A stretch of 57,365 nucleotides of DNA from an uncultured Clostridia bacterium (GTDB taxonomy: Bacteria; Bacillota; Clostridia; TANB77; CAG-508), in NCBI GenBank assembly GCA_944388935.1, contig CALXKK010000011.1, forward strand, positions 1-57,365, in the 5' to 3' direction. The notes beneath the pieces were generated by a model. It was not told where the DNA came from. It saw only the letters and a program-made list of their open reading frames with translations, and made no database searches. The translations under genes were made by a program, and so were the position numbers. Every line of letters starts with the position of its first letter. Position 1 is the stretch's first letter. Of the stretch, positions 1 to 8,814 are shown piece after piece.

Positions 1-87
1 TAAACAATATCATTTTTGGTACTCTCTTTCAATATTTTTTCATATTACTTGTGACATATCTATTTTAAACCTATAGTTGGTTAACAC

Positions 88-121
88 AAAACAGGCTGAG
101 GAATTATCCCCAGCCTGTTTT
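88..121 (-). terminator. Terminator of the two-gene pseudo-C39 unit
   Basis: An 11-bp inverted repeat (AAAACAGGCTG / CAGCCTGTTTT) with a 12-base loop lies 43 bases downstream of the stop at 165. A T-rich stretch follows on both strands, stronger on the plus strand, so it may work in both directions. It resembles the terminator at 1714-1750 in layout. Confidence 0.75.
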
Positions 122-164
122 GTTTTTCTCCTTTCTTTCGAACCAACATTACTAAGGCTCTCTC

Positions 165-860
165 CTATTTAGAGAAAACCCAACCGTTGCGAATTGCCTT
201 GTTAACCTGATCGTACGGAACCATGCGAATGAACGAGTACTCCGGGTCATAGACATAGTATGACTCGCTCTTGACATCACATCCCACAAGAGCAATAAAG
301 TAGTTGTCCATTATTCCTGTCTTCTTTTTGTAAGTAGAGCTTCTTACTATAAGAACAGGAAGGTTACCTGACCAGATTGCATAAGTAACATCAAAGATGT
401 CAGTCATCCGTCTGGACTTCAGGCCATAGAACGTTGGCACAAATCTGTCAAAGAAAAACGGATTTATGCTCATTCTGCCTCTTGAGCCATCCGATTTAGT
501 CTCATCTTCTCCATACCCTAACTCTAAGGCCATAGTGGCCAAGTCTGGTATAGAGATATTTTGGCTACAGTCAAAATATCTTCCAACAAATTTTGCAACC
601 AAAAGCGCAGATCCACTTGATGCAACTGTTGAAATAAAATCGCCATTCGACTCATCTCGGAATGGCACATTTTTGTAGTTAAGTTGTGAATCAACCTTCT
701 CTCTAGTGTTAAAGTTCTTAACGCTTGTAGGAAGCGGTTCAAAGCACCTACGACTATCTATAAGAGACTTCTGCTTCCACTCGCACTGTCCCTTGAAGAC
801 CTTGTAATCCTCTTCAGACATATTAGCCTTCAACTCAGGATTAATGCTGTTGACGCTCAT
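165..860 (-). CDS. C39-peptidase-like protein lacking catalytic Cys/His (paralog 1)
   Basis: A 231-residue soluble protein with no signal peptide or membrane segment; I do not recognise a named family. Its layout is that of a C39-like papain-fold peptidase. A helix at about 80-96 (SSGSALLVAKF) stands where the Cys helix would be. A hydrophobic strand (FIALVGCD, 188-195) is followed by YVYDP (202-206), where the His strand and the third-residue Asp would be. The Cys position is Ser/Ala and the His position is Asn/Tyr; only Asp205 is kept. The start is fixed by AGAAGGGAGA nine bases upstream. It lies 45 bases after paralog 2, probably in one operon. Codons are richer in G/C than in neighbouring genes. 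Shared blocks with its paralogs are FEPLP (40-44), FFFDRFVPTFYG (135-146) and a C-terminal GWVFSK. A non-enzymatic binding role is possible; the function is unknown. Confidence 0.85.
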   Translation of the reverse strand: MSVNSINPELKANMSEEDYKVFKGQCEWKQKSLIDSRRCFEPLPTSVKNFNTREKVDSQLNYKNVPFRDESNGDFISTVASSGSALLVAKFVGRYFDCSQNISIPDLATMALELGYGEDETKSDGSRGRMSINPFFFDRFVPTFYGLKSRRMTDIFDVTYAIWSGNLPVLIVRSSTYKKKTGIMDNYFIALVGCDVKSESYYVYDPEYSFIRMVPYDQVNKAIRNGWVFSK

Positions 861-905
861 AGCGTCTCCCTTCTATCGCATCAATACTTAATGTTCACTG
901 GTTTT

Positions 906-1601
906 CTAGTGGCTTAAAATCCACCCAGCTTTTATAGCATTGTTCAAATCGTCGTATCTAACCCTTGTAAGGCTAGAAAACATTGGATCATAAACAAGGT
1001 AAGTGCCCCATCTTGTATCGCAACCTACAATTGCAATAAAAAGAGCCTTTACATCATTATAATCATAATACGAGCCCTTCACGAGAAGAACCGGAAGTTC
1101 CTTATCCCAGAGTGCTCCAGATATTTGGTTAATGTCGAGCATTCTTCTAGATTTAATACCATAAAAATTAGGTACAAACTTTTCGAAGAAAGAATGCTTA
1201 ATCCAAGGCTTTACGCTTTTCCTCGCATAACCTAGGTATCCTAACCTTGGAACAATTGTTGCCAGCTCCGGTATACTTAAGGACCTATCACTGTGAAAGA
1301 ACCTTCCACAGAAATCTGCAATCAGCAGAGAACTTCCTCTTGTACCAACTGTTGTTGTGACATCTCCTTTTTCTTTGTCTCCCATAGGAAGATCTCGAAA
1401 ATCCCATAATGCCTTATAGCCTCTTTCACTCTCGATGTTGATAATGCTCAGCGGTAGAGGTTTGAACCCAGGAATGCTCTCAATGAGCTGCTTTTCTGCT
1501 TGGATAGAACCTTGTACGTACTGTTCGTGCTCCTCTCTTGTCATACTCGCCTCCAAAGAAGGCATGTTGGACTTCAAAAAATCGGTGTTAGTTGCGCACA
1601 T
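906..1601 (-). CDS. C39-peptidase-like protein lacking catalytic Cys/His (paralog 2)
   Basis: Also 231 residues when started at ATG 1601, which has AAGGGAG seven bases upstream. A longer frame opening at 1667 starts almost at the predicted transcription start and is unlikely. Blocks shared with paralog 1 are FKPLP (46-50), GTRGSSLLIADF (86-97), SFFEKFVPNFYGIKSRRM (137-154), FIAIVGCD (188-195), YLVYDP (201-206) and the C-terminal GWILSH. The expected nucleophile position is Thr/Arg instead of Cys and the expected His is Leu; Asp205 of YDP is kept. It is the first gene of the unit that also carries paralog 1, driven from the promoter at 1678-1706. Function unknown; the C39-like fold is inferred from the order of motifs. 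Confidence 0.85.
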   Translation of the reverse strand: MCATNTDFLKSNMPSLEASMTREEHEQYVQGSIQAEKQLIESIPGFKPLPLSIINIESERGYKALWDFRDLPMGDKEKGDVTTTVGTRGSSLLIADFCGRFFHSDRSLSIPELATIVPRLGYLGYARKSVKPWIKHSFFEKFVPNFYGIKSRRMLDINQISGALWDKELPVLLVKGSYYDYNDVKALFIAIVGCDTRWGTYLVYDPMFSSLTRVRYDDLNNAIKAGWILSH

Positions 1602-1674
1602 TGTGCGACTCTCCCTTCTGGCAGAAACTGCCATCAGACAATAAAAATGAATTAGGCTTTTGCCCATTCATTTT
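1602..1674 (-). promoter_or_regulatory. 5' leader of paralog 2 with two hairpins
   Basis: Reading the transcript: hairpin 1 has nine-base arms AAAATGAAT/ATTCATTTT with an inner GGC-AAAA-GCC (1644-1674). Then comes TATTGTCT, then hairpin 2 GGCAG-TTT-CTGCC (1620-1632), directly followed by the AGAAGGGAGAG ribosome-binding site. The leader of paralog 3 has the same order, and the fifth base pair of hairpin 2 changes from G-C to T-A while still pairing. Confidence 0.6.
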
Positions 1675-1677
1675 CCT

Positions 1678-1706
1678 ATTATAGCACATTATGTAACTTC
1701 GGTCAA
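1678..1706 (-). promoter_or_regulatory. Sigma-A-type promoter for paralogs 2 and 1
   Basis: Minus-strand TTGACC (1701-1706), 17-base spacer, TATAAT (1678-1683), with a TG just before the -10. The predicted start is near 1671. Confidence 0.8.
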
Positions 1707-1713
1707 TTTATAC

Positions 1714-1750
1714 AAAAACAGACCAGGAAATTATTTCCTAGTCTATTTTT
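1714..1750 (-). terminator. Terminator of paralog 3
   Basis: Imperfect hairpin, minus strand AAAAATAGACTAGGAAAT / TTTCCTGGTCTGTTTTT, ending in a T run. It lies between the stop of paralog 3 (1812) and the promoter of paralog 2. Its sequence is recognisably related to the terminator at 88-121. Confidence 0.75.
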
Positions 1751-1811
1751 GCGTTTCCTTTCTCTTGAATGAATATAGCTTTATGCTACTTTCAAGTAGC
1801 CTCCGGTCATC

Positions 1812-2549
1812 TTACTCCGAAAATATCCAACCATATTCCACTTTCGTGTTCACGACTTCGAATGGAACTTGCTGGATATTCTCACTGTGGTTGTAGGGGT
1901 CATACACAAAGTAGGAGTCATCATTCCAGCCGACAATAGCAAGAGAGATGTAATTCAGCCCCGGATACCAATCCTCGTCATCCCTGACAAGCACAATTGG
2001 AAGTTTCTTTAACGGAACTGCACGAGAAACCTCTTCCATACTATTGATACCCTTAACTCGCAAGCCATAGAACTTTGGAATGAACCTTTCGAAGAATTTG
2101 ATACTCAGCCTAAGCCATGCTCTTCGTGAGCACATCTCCTTCTTCCACTTGTACCCAAGCTCATCCAGCAGTGTTACCATATCTGGCAGATTAAGAACTT
2201 CATCCTTAAAAAAATACCAGCTAATAAATCTTGCTTGGATAATAGCAGCACCGCTTGCAAGGAACATAGGTAACACTTTATTCTCTATATTCCTCCAAGA
2301 GATGTTGTCTTTGAACTGCTGAAAACGTGGCTCCAAGAAAAACTTCTTGCTCGGGTCGATGGTCTCAATCGGAACGGGAATCGGGTTGAAATCATCTAAA
2401 CTGTCAACCAATAGTCGATGATTCTGCTCGATTCTCCGTTTGAAAGCTGGAAATTCCTCCTTTTGTATGCCAGCTCCCAGTTCGCGACTTACTTCCCTTC
2501 TAAAAGGTGAAAAGTAAGCCTCCATAAACTTCATTGCCAATCCATCCAT
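1812..2549 (-). CDS. C39-peptidase-like protein lacking catalytic Cys/His (paralog 3)
   Basis: A 245-residue soluble protein, the most divergent of the three. The shared blocks are FNPIP (54-58), LASGAAIIQARF (97-108), KFFERFIPKFYGLR (151-164), ISLAIVGWND (201-210), YFVYDP (213-218) and the C-terminal GWIFSE. Where C39-like enzymes carry Cys and His this protein has Ala/Ser and Asn/Tyr; Asp217 of YDP remains. Its N-terminus (1-50) is longer and charged. It has its own promoter (2617-2646) and terminator (1714-1750), so it is transcribed separately from the other two. Base composition is clearly higher in GC than groEL next to it, which hints at acquisition. Function unknown. Confidence 0.85.
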   Translation of the reverse strand: MDGLAMKFMEAYFSPFRREVSRELGAGIQKEEFPAFKRRIEQNHRLLVDSLDDFNPIPVPIETIDPSKKFFLEPRFQQFKDNISWRNIENKVLPMFLASGAAIIQARFISWYFFKDEVLNLPDMVTLLDELGYKWKKEMCSRRAWLRLSIKFFERFIPKFYGLRVKGINSMEEVSRAVPLKKLPIVLVRDDEDWYPGLNYISLAIVGWNDDSYFVYDPYNHSENIQQVPFEVVNTKVEYGWIFSE

Positions 2550-2610
2550 AAGAAATCCTCTCTGGCATAAAATGCCTAAGACAATACAACAAAGGTAATA
2601 ATACCTTTAT
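2550..2610 (-). promoter_or_regulatory. 5' leader of paralog 3 with two hairpins
   Basis: Hairpin 1 is AAAGGTA-TTAT-TACCTTT (2591-2608), starting almost at the predicted transcription start. TATTGTCT follows, then hairpin 2 GGCAT-TTT-ATGCC (2564-2576), then the ribosome-binding site AGAGAGGA and ATG at 2549. Order and loop match the paralog 2 leader. Confidence 0.6.
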
Positions 2611-2616
2611 CCTTTA

Positions 2617-2646
2617 ATTATAGCATCCTTTTTTAAGCAATGTCAA
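2617..2646 (-). promoter_or_regulatory. Sigma-A-type promoter for paralog 3
   Basis: Minus-strand TTGACA (2641-2646), 18-base spacer ending in TGC, TATAAT (2617-2622): a near-consensus promoter. Confidence 0.85.
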
Positions 2647-2716
2647 TTAAAGTTTTATTACATAATTCAACAAAATTTTACATTAATCCATCTACATGCT
2701 TTACTTAAATCGAAAA

Positions 2717-2743
2717 AGGAATTAAGAAAATCTCTTAATTCCT
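2717..2743 (-). terminator. Terminator of groES-groEL
   Basis: Inverted repeat AGGAATTAAGA / TCTTAATTCCT with a six-base loop and a T run on the minus strand, 26 bases after the groEL stop. Confidence 0.85.
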
Positions 2744-2769
2744 CTTCATTGATTTTATTTATTTAAATT

Positions 2770-4716
<1,947 letters not shown>

Positions 4717-4753
4717 TATACATTACCTCCTATATTTTATTATCTATATGTTT

Positions 4754-4780
4754 TTAGCACTCTTTCTTTGTGACTGCTAA
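4754..4780 (-). promoter_or_regulatory. CIRCE operator (HrcA site)
   Basis: TTAGCACTC, nine-base spacer, GACTGCTAA. This matches the CIRCE consensus (TTAGCACTC-N9-GAGTGCTAA) with one mismatch in the right arm. It lies just downstream of the groES -10, the usual place for HrcA repression. Confidence 0.88.
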
Positions 4781-4781
4781 T

Positions 4782-4810
4782 AATTTATACCTTTTATTAG
4801 CAAATGTCAA
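4782..4810 (-). promoter_or_regulatory. groESL promoter
   Basis: Minus-strand TTGACA (4805-4810). The -10 is either TATAAA (15-base spacing) or TAAATT (17-base spacing) within 4782-4789, immediately ahead of the CIRCE element. Confidence 0.7.
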
Positions 4811-4943
4811 GTAGGTTTGCTAATTTTCACATAAAATTCACATTTCTTTTTTAGAGTATAGTATTTCTTTACTTATTTTATTGGGCTTTGCTGATTTTTA
4901 GAACTATTTTTTGAACTAATATATTTTTCAAATGCAAAAAAAA

Positions 4944-4983
4944 GAACCCTCATTGCTAGATTTTTGTCTAACAATTGGGGTTC
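4944..4983 (-). terminator. Terminator of pyrG
   Basis: Minus-strand hairpin GAACCCCAATTG...CAATGAGGGTTC, with an inner TAGA/TCTA pairing and TTTTTTTT after it, 27 bases past the pyrG stop. The stretch from here to the groES promoter (4811-4943) shows nothing else I can name. Confidence 0.85.
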
Positions 4984-5010
4984 ATTTCGTCCGTTCCTAA
5001 AGTTCAAAGT

Positions 5011-6606
5011 CTATTTTTTTGCTGCTTTTACTAAGCCTACAAATAGTGGTGCAGGTCTATTTGGTCTTGATTTTAATTCTGGATGGAATTGTACTCCTAT
5101 AAAGAATGGATGGTCTTTTAATTCTACAATTTCTACTAATTTACCATCTGGAGACATTCCAGAACATACAAGTCCTGCCTCTTCTAATTGTTCTTTATAT
5201 TCATTATTATATTCAAAACGATGTCTATGTCTTTCTGAAATTTTTTCATTTCCATATAAACTTCTTACTTTGCTATTTTCTTTTAAGATACAAGGATAAG
5301 CACCAAGTCTCATTGTGCCTCCTTTTTTCTTTACTGCTCTTTGTTCATCCATTATATGTATAACTTTATTTTTAGCTTTCTCATTAAATTCTTCAGAATT
5401 TACATCCTCTAGTTTTAAAACATCTCTAGCAAATTCTACAACAGACATTTGCATTCCTAGACATATTCCTAAAAACGGAATATTATTTTCTCTTACATAT
5501 TGAATAGCTGTAATCATTCCTTCTATTCCTCTGTTTCCAAATCCTCCAGGAACAACTATTCCATCAAAATCTTTTAATTTTTCCTTTACATTGCTCTTGT
5601 TAATTGTTTCGGAATCAACTAAAGATACATCTACTTTTACATCATTTGCATATCCTGCATGTGTTAAACTTTCTATAACAGATATGTAAGAATCTTCTAA
5701 TCTAGTATATTTTCCAACAATTGCAATTTTTACTGTTTTATCTTTTATATTTTCAATTTTATTAATCATTTCTTGCCATTCTGAATTATCTGGAATATAG
5801 TTGTCCAATCTTAATTGATTACAAACAGCTCTTCCTAATCCCTCTTTTTCCAACATAAGTGGTACTTCATACAAACAGTTAACAGTTTTATTTTCTATAA
5901 CATTTTCTTTTCTTACATTGCAAAATAGTGCTAATTTTTCTCTTATAGAATCTGGAATTGGAATTTCGCTTCTACAAACCAATATATTAGGTTTTATTCC
6001 ATATGATTGTAATTCTTTTACTGAATGTTGTGTTGGTTTAGATTTTATTTCGTTAGAACCTGTAATATATGGTAAAAGTGTTACATGAATATATAATACA
6101 TCTTCTGGATTTTTCTCCAAGCCAACTTGTCTTATTGCTTCTATTATAGAAAGTCCCTCTATATCTCCTACAGTTCCACCTATTTCTGTAATTACTATAT
6201 CTGTATCTGTATTTTCGAAGCTATATATTTTTTCTTTTATTTCATTTGTAACATGTGGTATTACTTGTACAGTTTTTCCTAAGTAATCCCCTCTTCTTTC
6301 TTTTTCTAAAACTTCCAAATAAATTTTTCCCATTGTTATACTAGAATCTCTTGTTAAACTTTCATCAATAAATCTTTCATAATGTCCTAAGTCTAAATCT
6401 GTTTCTGCTCCATCATCTGTAACAAAAACTTCTCCGTGTTCATATGGACTCATAGTTCCTGGGTCTACATTTAAATATGGATCAAATTTTTGTATTGTTA
6501 CCTTATATCCTCTATTCTTTAATAATCTTCCTAATGAAGCTGCTGTTATTCCTTTACCTAGACCAGAAACAACTCCACCTGTTACAAAAATATACTTAGT
6601 GTTCAT
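5011..6606 (-). CDS. pyrG: CTP synthase
   Basis: Makes CTP from UTP using glutamine or ammonia and ATP. Start taken at ATG 6606 ([11 protein letters not shown]), with AGAAAGGGG upstream, giving 531 residues. The N-terminal synthetase domain has [11 protein letters not shown] near residue 10 and [21 protein letters not shown] near 50-70. The C-terminal class I glutamine amidotransferase has the nucleophile Cys in GICLGMQ (about 380) and the GVQFHPE His-Glu near the end. Single gene between terminators. A hairpin with a U tract (6659-6701) lies just upstream of its start. It could be the terminator of the gene at 6756 or take part in pyrG attenuation, as known for Bacillus pyrG. Confidence 0.97.
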   Translation of the reverse strand: MNTKYIFVTGGVVSGLGKGITAASLGRLLKNRGYKVTIQKFDPYLNVDPGTMSPYEHGEVFVTDDGAETDLDLGHYERFIDESLTRDSSITMGKIYLEVLEKERRGDYLGKTVQVIPHVTNEIKEKIYSFENTDTDIVITEIGGTVGDIEGLSIIEAIRQVGLEKNPEDVLYIHVTLLPYITGSNEIKSKPTQHSVKELQSYGIKPNILVCRSEIPIPDSIREKLALFCNVRKENVIENKTVNCLYEVPLMLEKEGLGRAVCNQLRLDNYIPDNSEWQEMINKIENIKDKTVKIAIVGKYTRLEDSYISVIESLTHAGYANDVKVDVSLVDSETINKSNVKEKLKDFDGIVVPGGFGNRGIEGMITAIQYVRENNIPFLGICLGMQMSVVEFARDVLKLEDVNSEEFNEKAKNKVIHIMDEQRAVKKKGGTMRLGAYPCILKENSKVRSLYGNEKISERHRHRFEYNNEYKEQLEEAGLVCSGMSPDGKLVEIVELKDHPFFIGVQFHPELKSRPNRPAPLFVGLVKAAKK

Positions 6607-6658
6607 TCTATTTTTACCCCTTTCTAAAACCAACTATAATATTGCAATAAATTATAAA

Positions 6659-6701
6659 AGAGATTAAAAAAATTGCCAAAATCGGTTTTTTTTTAATCTC
6701 T
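6659..6701 (-). terminator. Hairpin with U tract upstream of pyrG
   Basis: A 14-bp perfect stem (AGAGATTAAAAAAA / TTTTTTTAATCTCT) followed on the minus strand by TTTTAT. It sits 54 bases after the stop at 6756 and 52 bases before the pyrG start. Most simply it terminates the upstream membrane-protein genes. Confidence 0.75.
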
Positions 6702-6755
6702 CATATTTTAAAAATTTACTCTATTTTACCACTTTATTTGCTTTATTTCAAGTAT

Positions 6756-7145
6756 TTAAGAAATTTTATCCAATGAATATTGGAATGTTGCTGCAAATAA
6801 AGTTACTAATTTAAATAATAATGTATATAATATTTGTCCAATTACAGACATTATTAATGCTCCAATTAAAGCTGCAATAAATATGAATAATACTGGATGT
6901 AATTTTGCCTTATAAATTTCTTGAAGTATTATAGTATACAACCTTGCAACACAAATCATAACAAATACATATATTACAAGTTCTACAAAATTAAATTGTC
7001 CCATAATTATTGTAGATGATACATAATATGCAACTTTTATGATAACAGCAGCTGCAAAAGCTTCTATTTTTTTATCTCTTTTAAAATATTCATACACTAA
7101 TACTGCAACTATTATATCAAAAACAAAATTTAATGCTATTACCAT
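6756..7145 (-). CDS. Small multi-pass membrane protein, unknown function
   Basis: I do not recognise this 129-residue protein. It is very hydrophobic, with about four membrane segments (roughly 3-20, 30-48, 53-75 and 84-115) and a short basic loop (KRDKKIE) after the first. The start ATG at 7145 has AAAAGGAGGT at good spacing. It follows the 7161-7847 gene after only 15 bases, so the two are almost surely co-transcribed. Codon use matches the host. No enzymatic motif is visible. Confidence 0.8.
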   Translation of the reverse strand: MVIALNFVFDIIVAVLVYEYFKRDKKIEAFAAAVIIKVAYYVSSTIIMGQFNFVELVIYVFVMICVARLYTIILQEIYKAKLHPVLFIFIAALIGALIMSVIGQILYTLLFKLVTLFAATFQYSLDKIS

Positions 7146-7160
7146 GAATTTTACCTCCTT

Positions 7161-7847
7161 TTATAAATTCATTGAACTAATAATTTCTAATACTCTTCCT
7201 TCAAATTCAGATTCTTGTTCTTCATTAGTTATATTAGTCATAACAAATGTCTTCATTTGGTCTGTACTATTTACAATATAATATACTTTTCCTCTTTCTT
7301 CAGAATTTGTTTCTGTGTCTTTATAGCTATAATTATAAGTTGCATAATAAATATTATCTGTTGCCTTAATAAATTCATCTGAATCTACAGTTACTAATTC
7401 TTCATCTGTTGTAGGAAATTCTTCTTGTATATCAATTTCTTTATATGCTTCATCAGCATCTTCCTTATTACTTAAATCTACTACAGCTCTTCCTGTTGAC
7501 TCTGCTTCATTCTGTATAGCTACCATATTTCCTGTTTTTAAATCAACTAATCTTGTAGTAAATGTTCCATTATCTTCAAGTTTTACCATTTCATATGGAT
7601 CATATGTCCAATAATCTGTTATTGTTTTTGTTATATTATTTTCATTAATATTATCATTTGCATCATTTATATATTGCATAGCAGTTATACCTGAAACTAA
7701 TGCCATTGCAATTACACAAAATAGAAAAATTATAATAACTTGATATGCTTTAATTTTTTTCTGAGTTATTCCATAAATTATTCCCAATATAGCTATTATA
7801 ATCATTATAATTACTACTATATGGCTTAAATACAAACATGTCCACAT
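7161..7847 (-). CDS. Membrane-anchored protein with extracytoplasmic domain, unknown
   Basis: A 228-residue protein with two N-terminal membrane segments (about 6-27 and 35-57). An acidic, hydrophilic region of about 165 residues follows, probably outside the cell. No known domain or catalytic motif stands out. The start is supported by AAAGGAGAG eight bases before ATG 7847. It is the first gene of a two-gene unit with the 129-residue membrane protein; the pairing suggests a joint role at the membrane, which cannot be specified. Confidence 0.8.
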   Translation of the reverse strand: MWTCLYLSHIVVIIMIIIAILGIIYGITQKKIKAYQVIIIFLFCVIAMALVSGITAMQYINDANDNINENNITKTITDYWTYDPYEMVKLEDNGTFTTRLVDLKTGNMVAIQNEAESTGRAVVDLSNKEDADEAYKEIDIQEEFPTTDEELVTVDSDEFIKATDNIYYATYNYSYKDTETNSEERGKVYYIVNSTDQMKTFVMTNITNEEQESEFEGRVLEIISSMNL

Positions 7848-7970
7848 AATTTATCTCTCCTTTACAATTTCCTACAAATATTATACATTTTTTGTATTAA
7901 TTTGTATATTTCCATAATATTACTTTTCTGTTACATTTTTATATCACAATATTATAAACTTTTTATATTA

Positions 7971-7979
7971 TGGTATACT
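7971..7979 (+). promoter_or_regulatory. Extended -10 promoter of deoD
   Basis: TGGTATACT, a TG-extended -10 (hexamer 7974-7979), 41 bases upstream of the deoD start. No good -35 is seen at the right distance, which is typical of extended -10 promoters. Confidence 0.5.
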
Positions 7980-8020
7980 AAATACATAGTTATAATATGT
8001 TTAGTTAAGGAGGTATTCAT

Positions 8021-8740
8021 ATGACACCACATAACGAAGCTGAAGTCGGTGATTTTGCAAAAACTGTTATTATGCCAGGAGATCCTTTAAGGGCAAAATA
8101 TATAGCAGAAAATTTTTTAGATGATGCAAAATTAGTTAACTCTGTTAGAGGTATGTTTGCCTATACTGGTTTATATAAAGGTAAAAGAATTTCTGTTATG
8201 GCACATGGAATGGGAATGCCAAGTATTGGAATTTATTCATATGAGTTATATAAATTCTACGACGTAGAAAACATTATAAGAATTGGTTCTTGTGGAGGAT
8301 ATATTAAAGAATTAGATTTATTTGATGTTGTTTTAGCAGATGATGTTTATACAGAAGGAAATTATGCTCTTACTTTAAATAATGATACATGTCATATTGT
8401 TTCTGCAGATAAATCTCTTAATTCTGTTATAAAACAAGTTGCAGAAATTTCAAATATAAAAATTTATGAGGGTAATACCATTTGTACAGATGTATTTGAT
8501 TTATATATGACAAATCAAAAGAAATTCTTTAATAGAATTCCTAAAAACTTTAAGCCTATTTCTGCAGAAATGGAAGCTTTTGCCCTATTCTACAATGCAA
8601 AACTTTTAAATAAAAAAGCTGCTTGTTTAATGACTGTTGTTGATTCAAAATTTATCGAGAGACAAGCATCCCCAGAAGAACGTGAACAAGGATTAAATAA
8701 AATGATAAAAATCGCATTAGATAGTGGAATCTTATTATAA
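8021..8740 (+). CDS. deoD: Purine nucleoside phosphorylase, DeoD type
   Basis: Reversibly splits purine (deoxy)nucleosides with phosphate in nucleoside salvage. 239 residues, usual for the hexameric DeoD class. Diagnostic blocks are TPHNEA at the N-terminus (His4), MPGDPLRAKYIA (phosphate-binding Gly/Arg, about 19-30), RIGSCGG (about 87-93), EMEAF (about 184-188) and TVVDS with the catalytic Asp position. AAGGAGGT lies seven bases before the start. Single gene with its own extended -10 promoter and a terminator shared with uvrC. Confidence 0.96.
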   Translation: MTPHNEAEVGDFAKTVIMPGDPLRAKYIAENFLDDAKLVNSVRGMFAYTGLYKGKRISVMAHGMGMPSIGIYSYELYKFYDVENIIRIGSCGGYIKELDLFDVVLADDVYTEGNYALTLNNDTCHIVSADKSLNSVIKQVAEISNIKIYEGNTICTDVFDLYMTNQKKFFNRIPKNFKPISAEMEAFALFYNAKLLNKKAACLMTVVDSKFIERQASPEEREQGLNKMIKIALDSGILL

Positions 8741-8747
8741 ACATAAC

Positions 8748-8783
8748 AAAAAACTGCTTTCAAAAATTTGAATGCAGTTTTTT
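8748..8783. terminator. Bidirectional terminator between deoD and uvrC
   Basis: AAAAACTGC...GCAGTTTTTT stem with inner TTCAAA/TTTGAA pairing, A-rich on one side and T-rich on the other. It serves the converging deoD (plus) and uvrC (minus) genes. Confidence 0.85.
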
Positions 8784-8814
8784 ATTTGTTTGCTTTTATT
8801 AACATACAGCCAAT

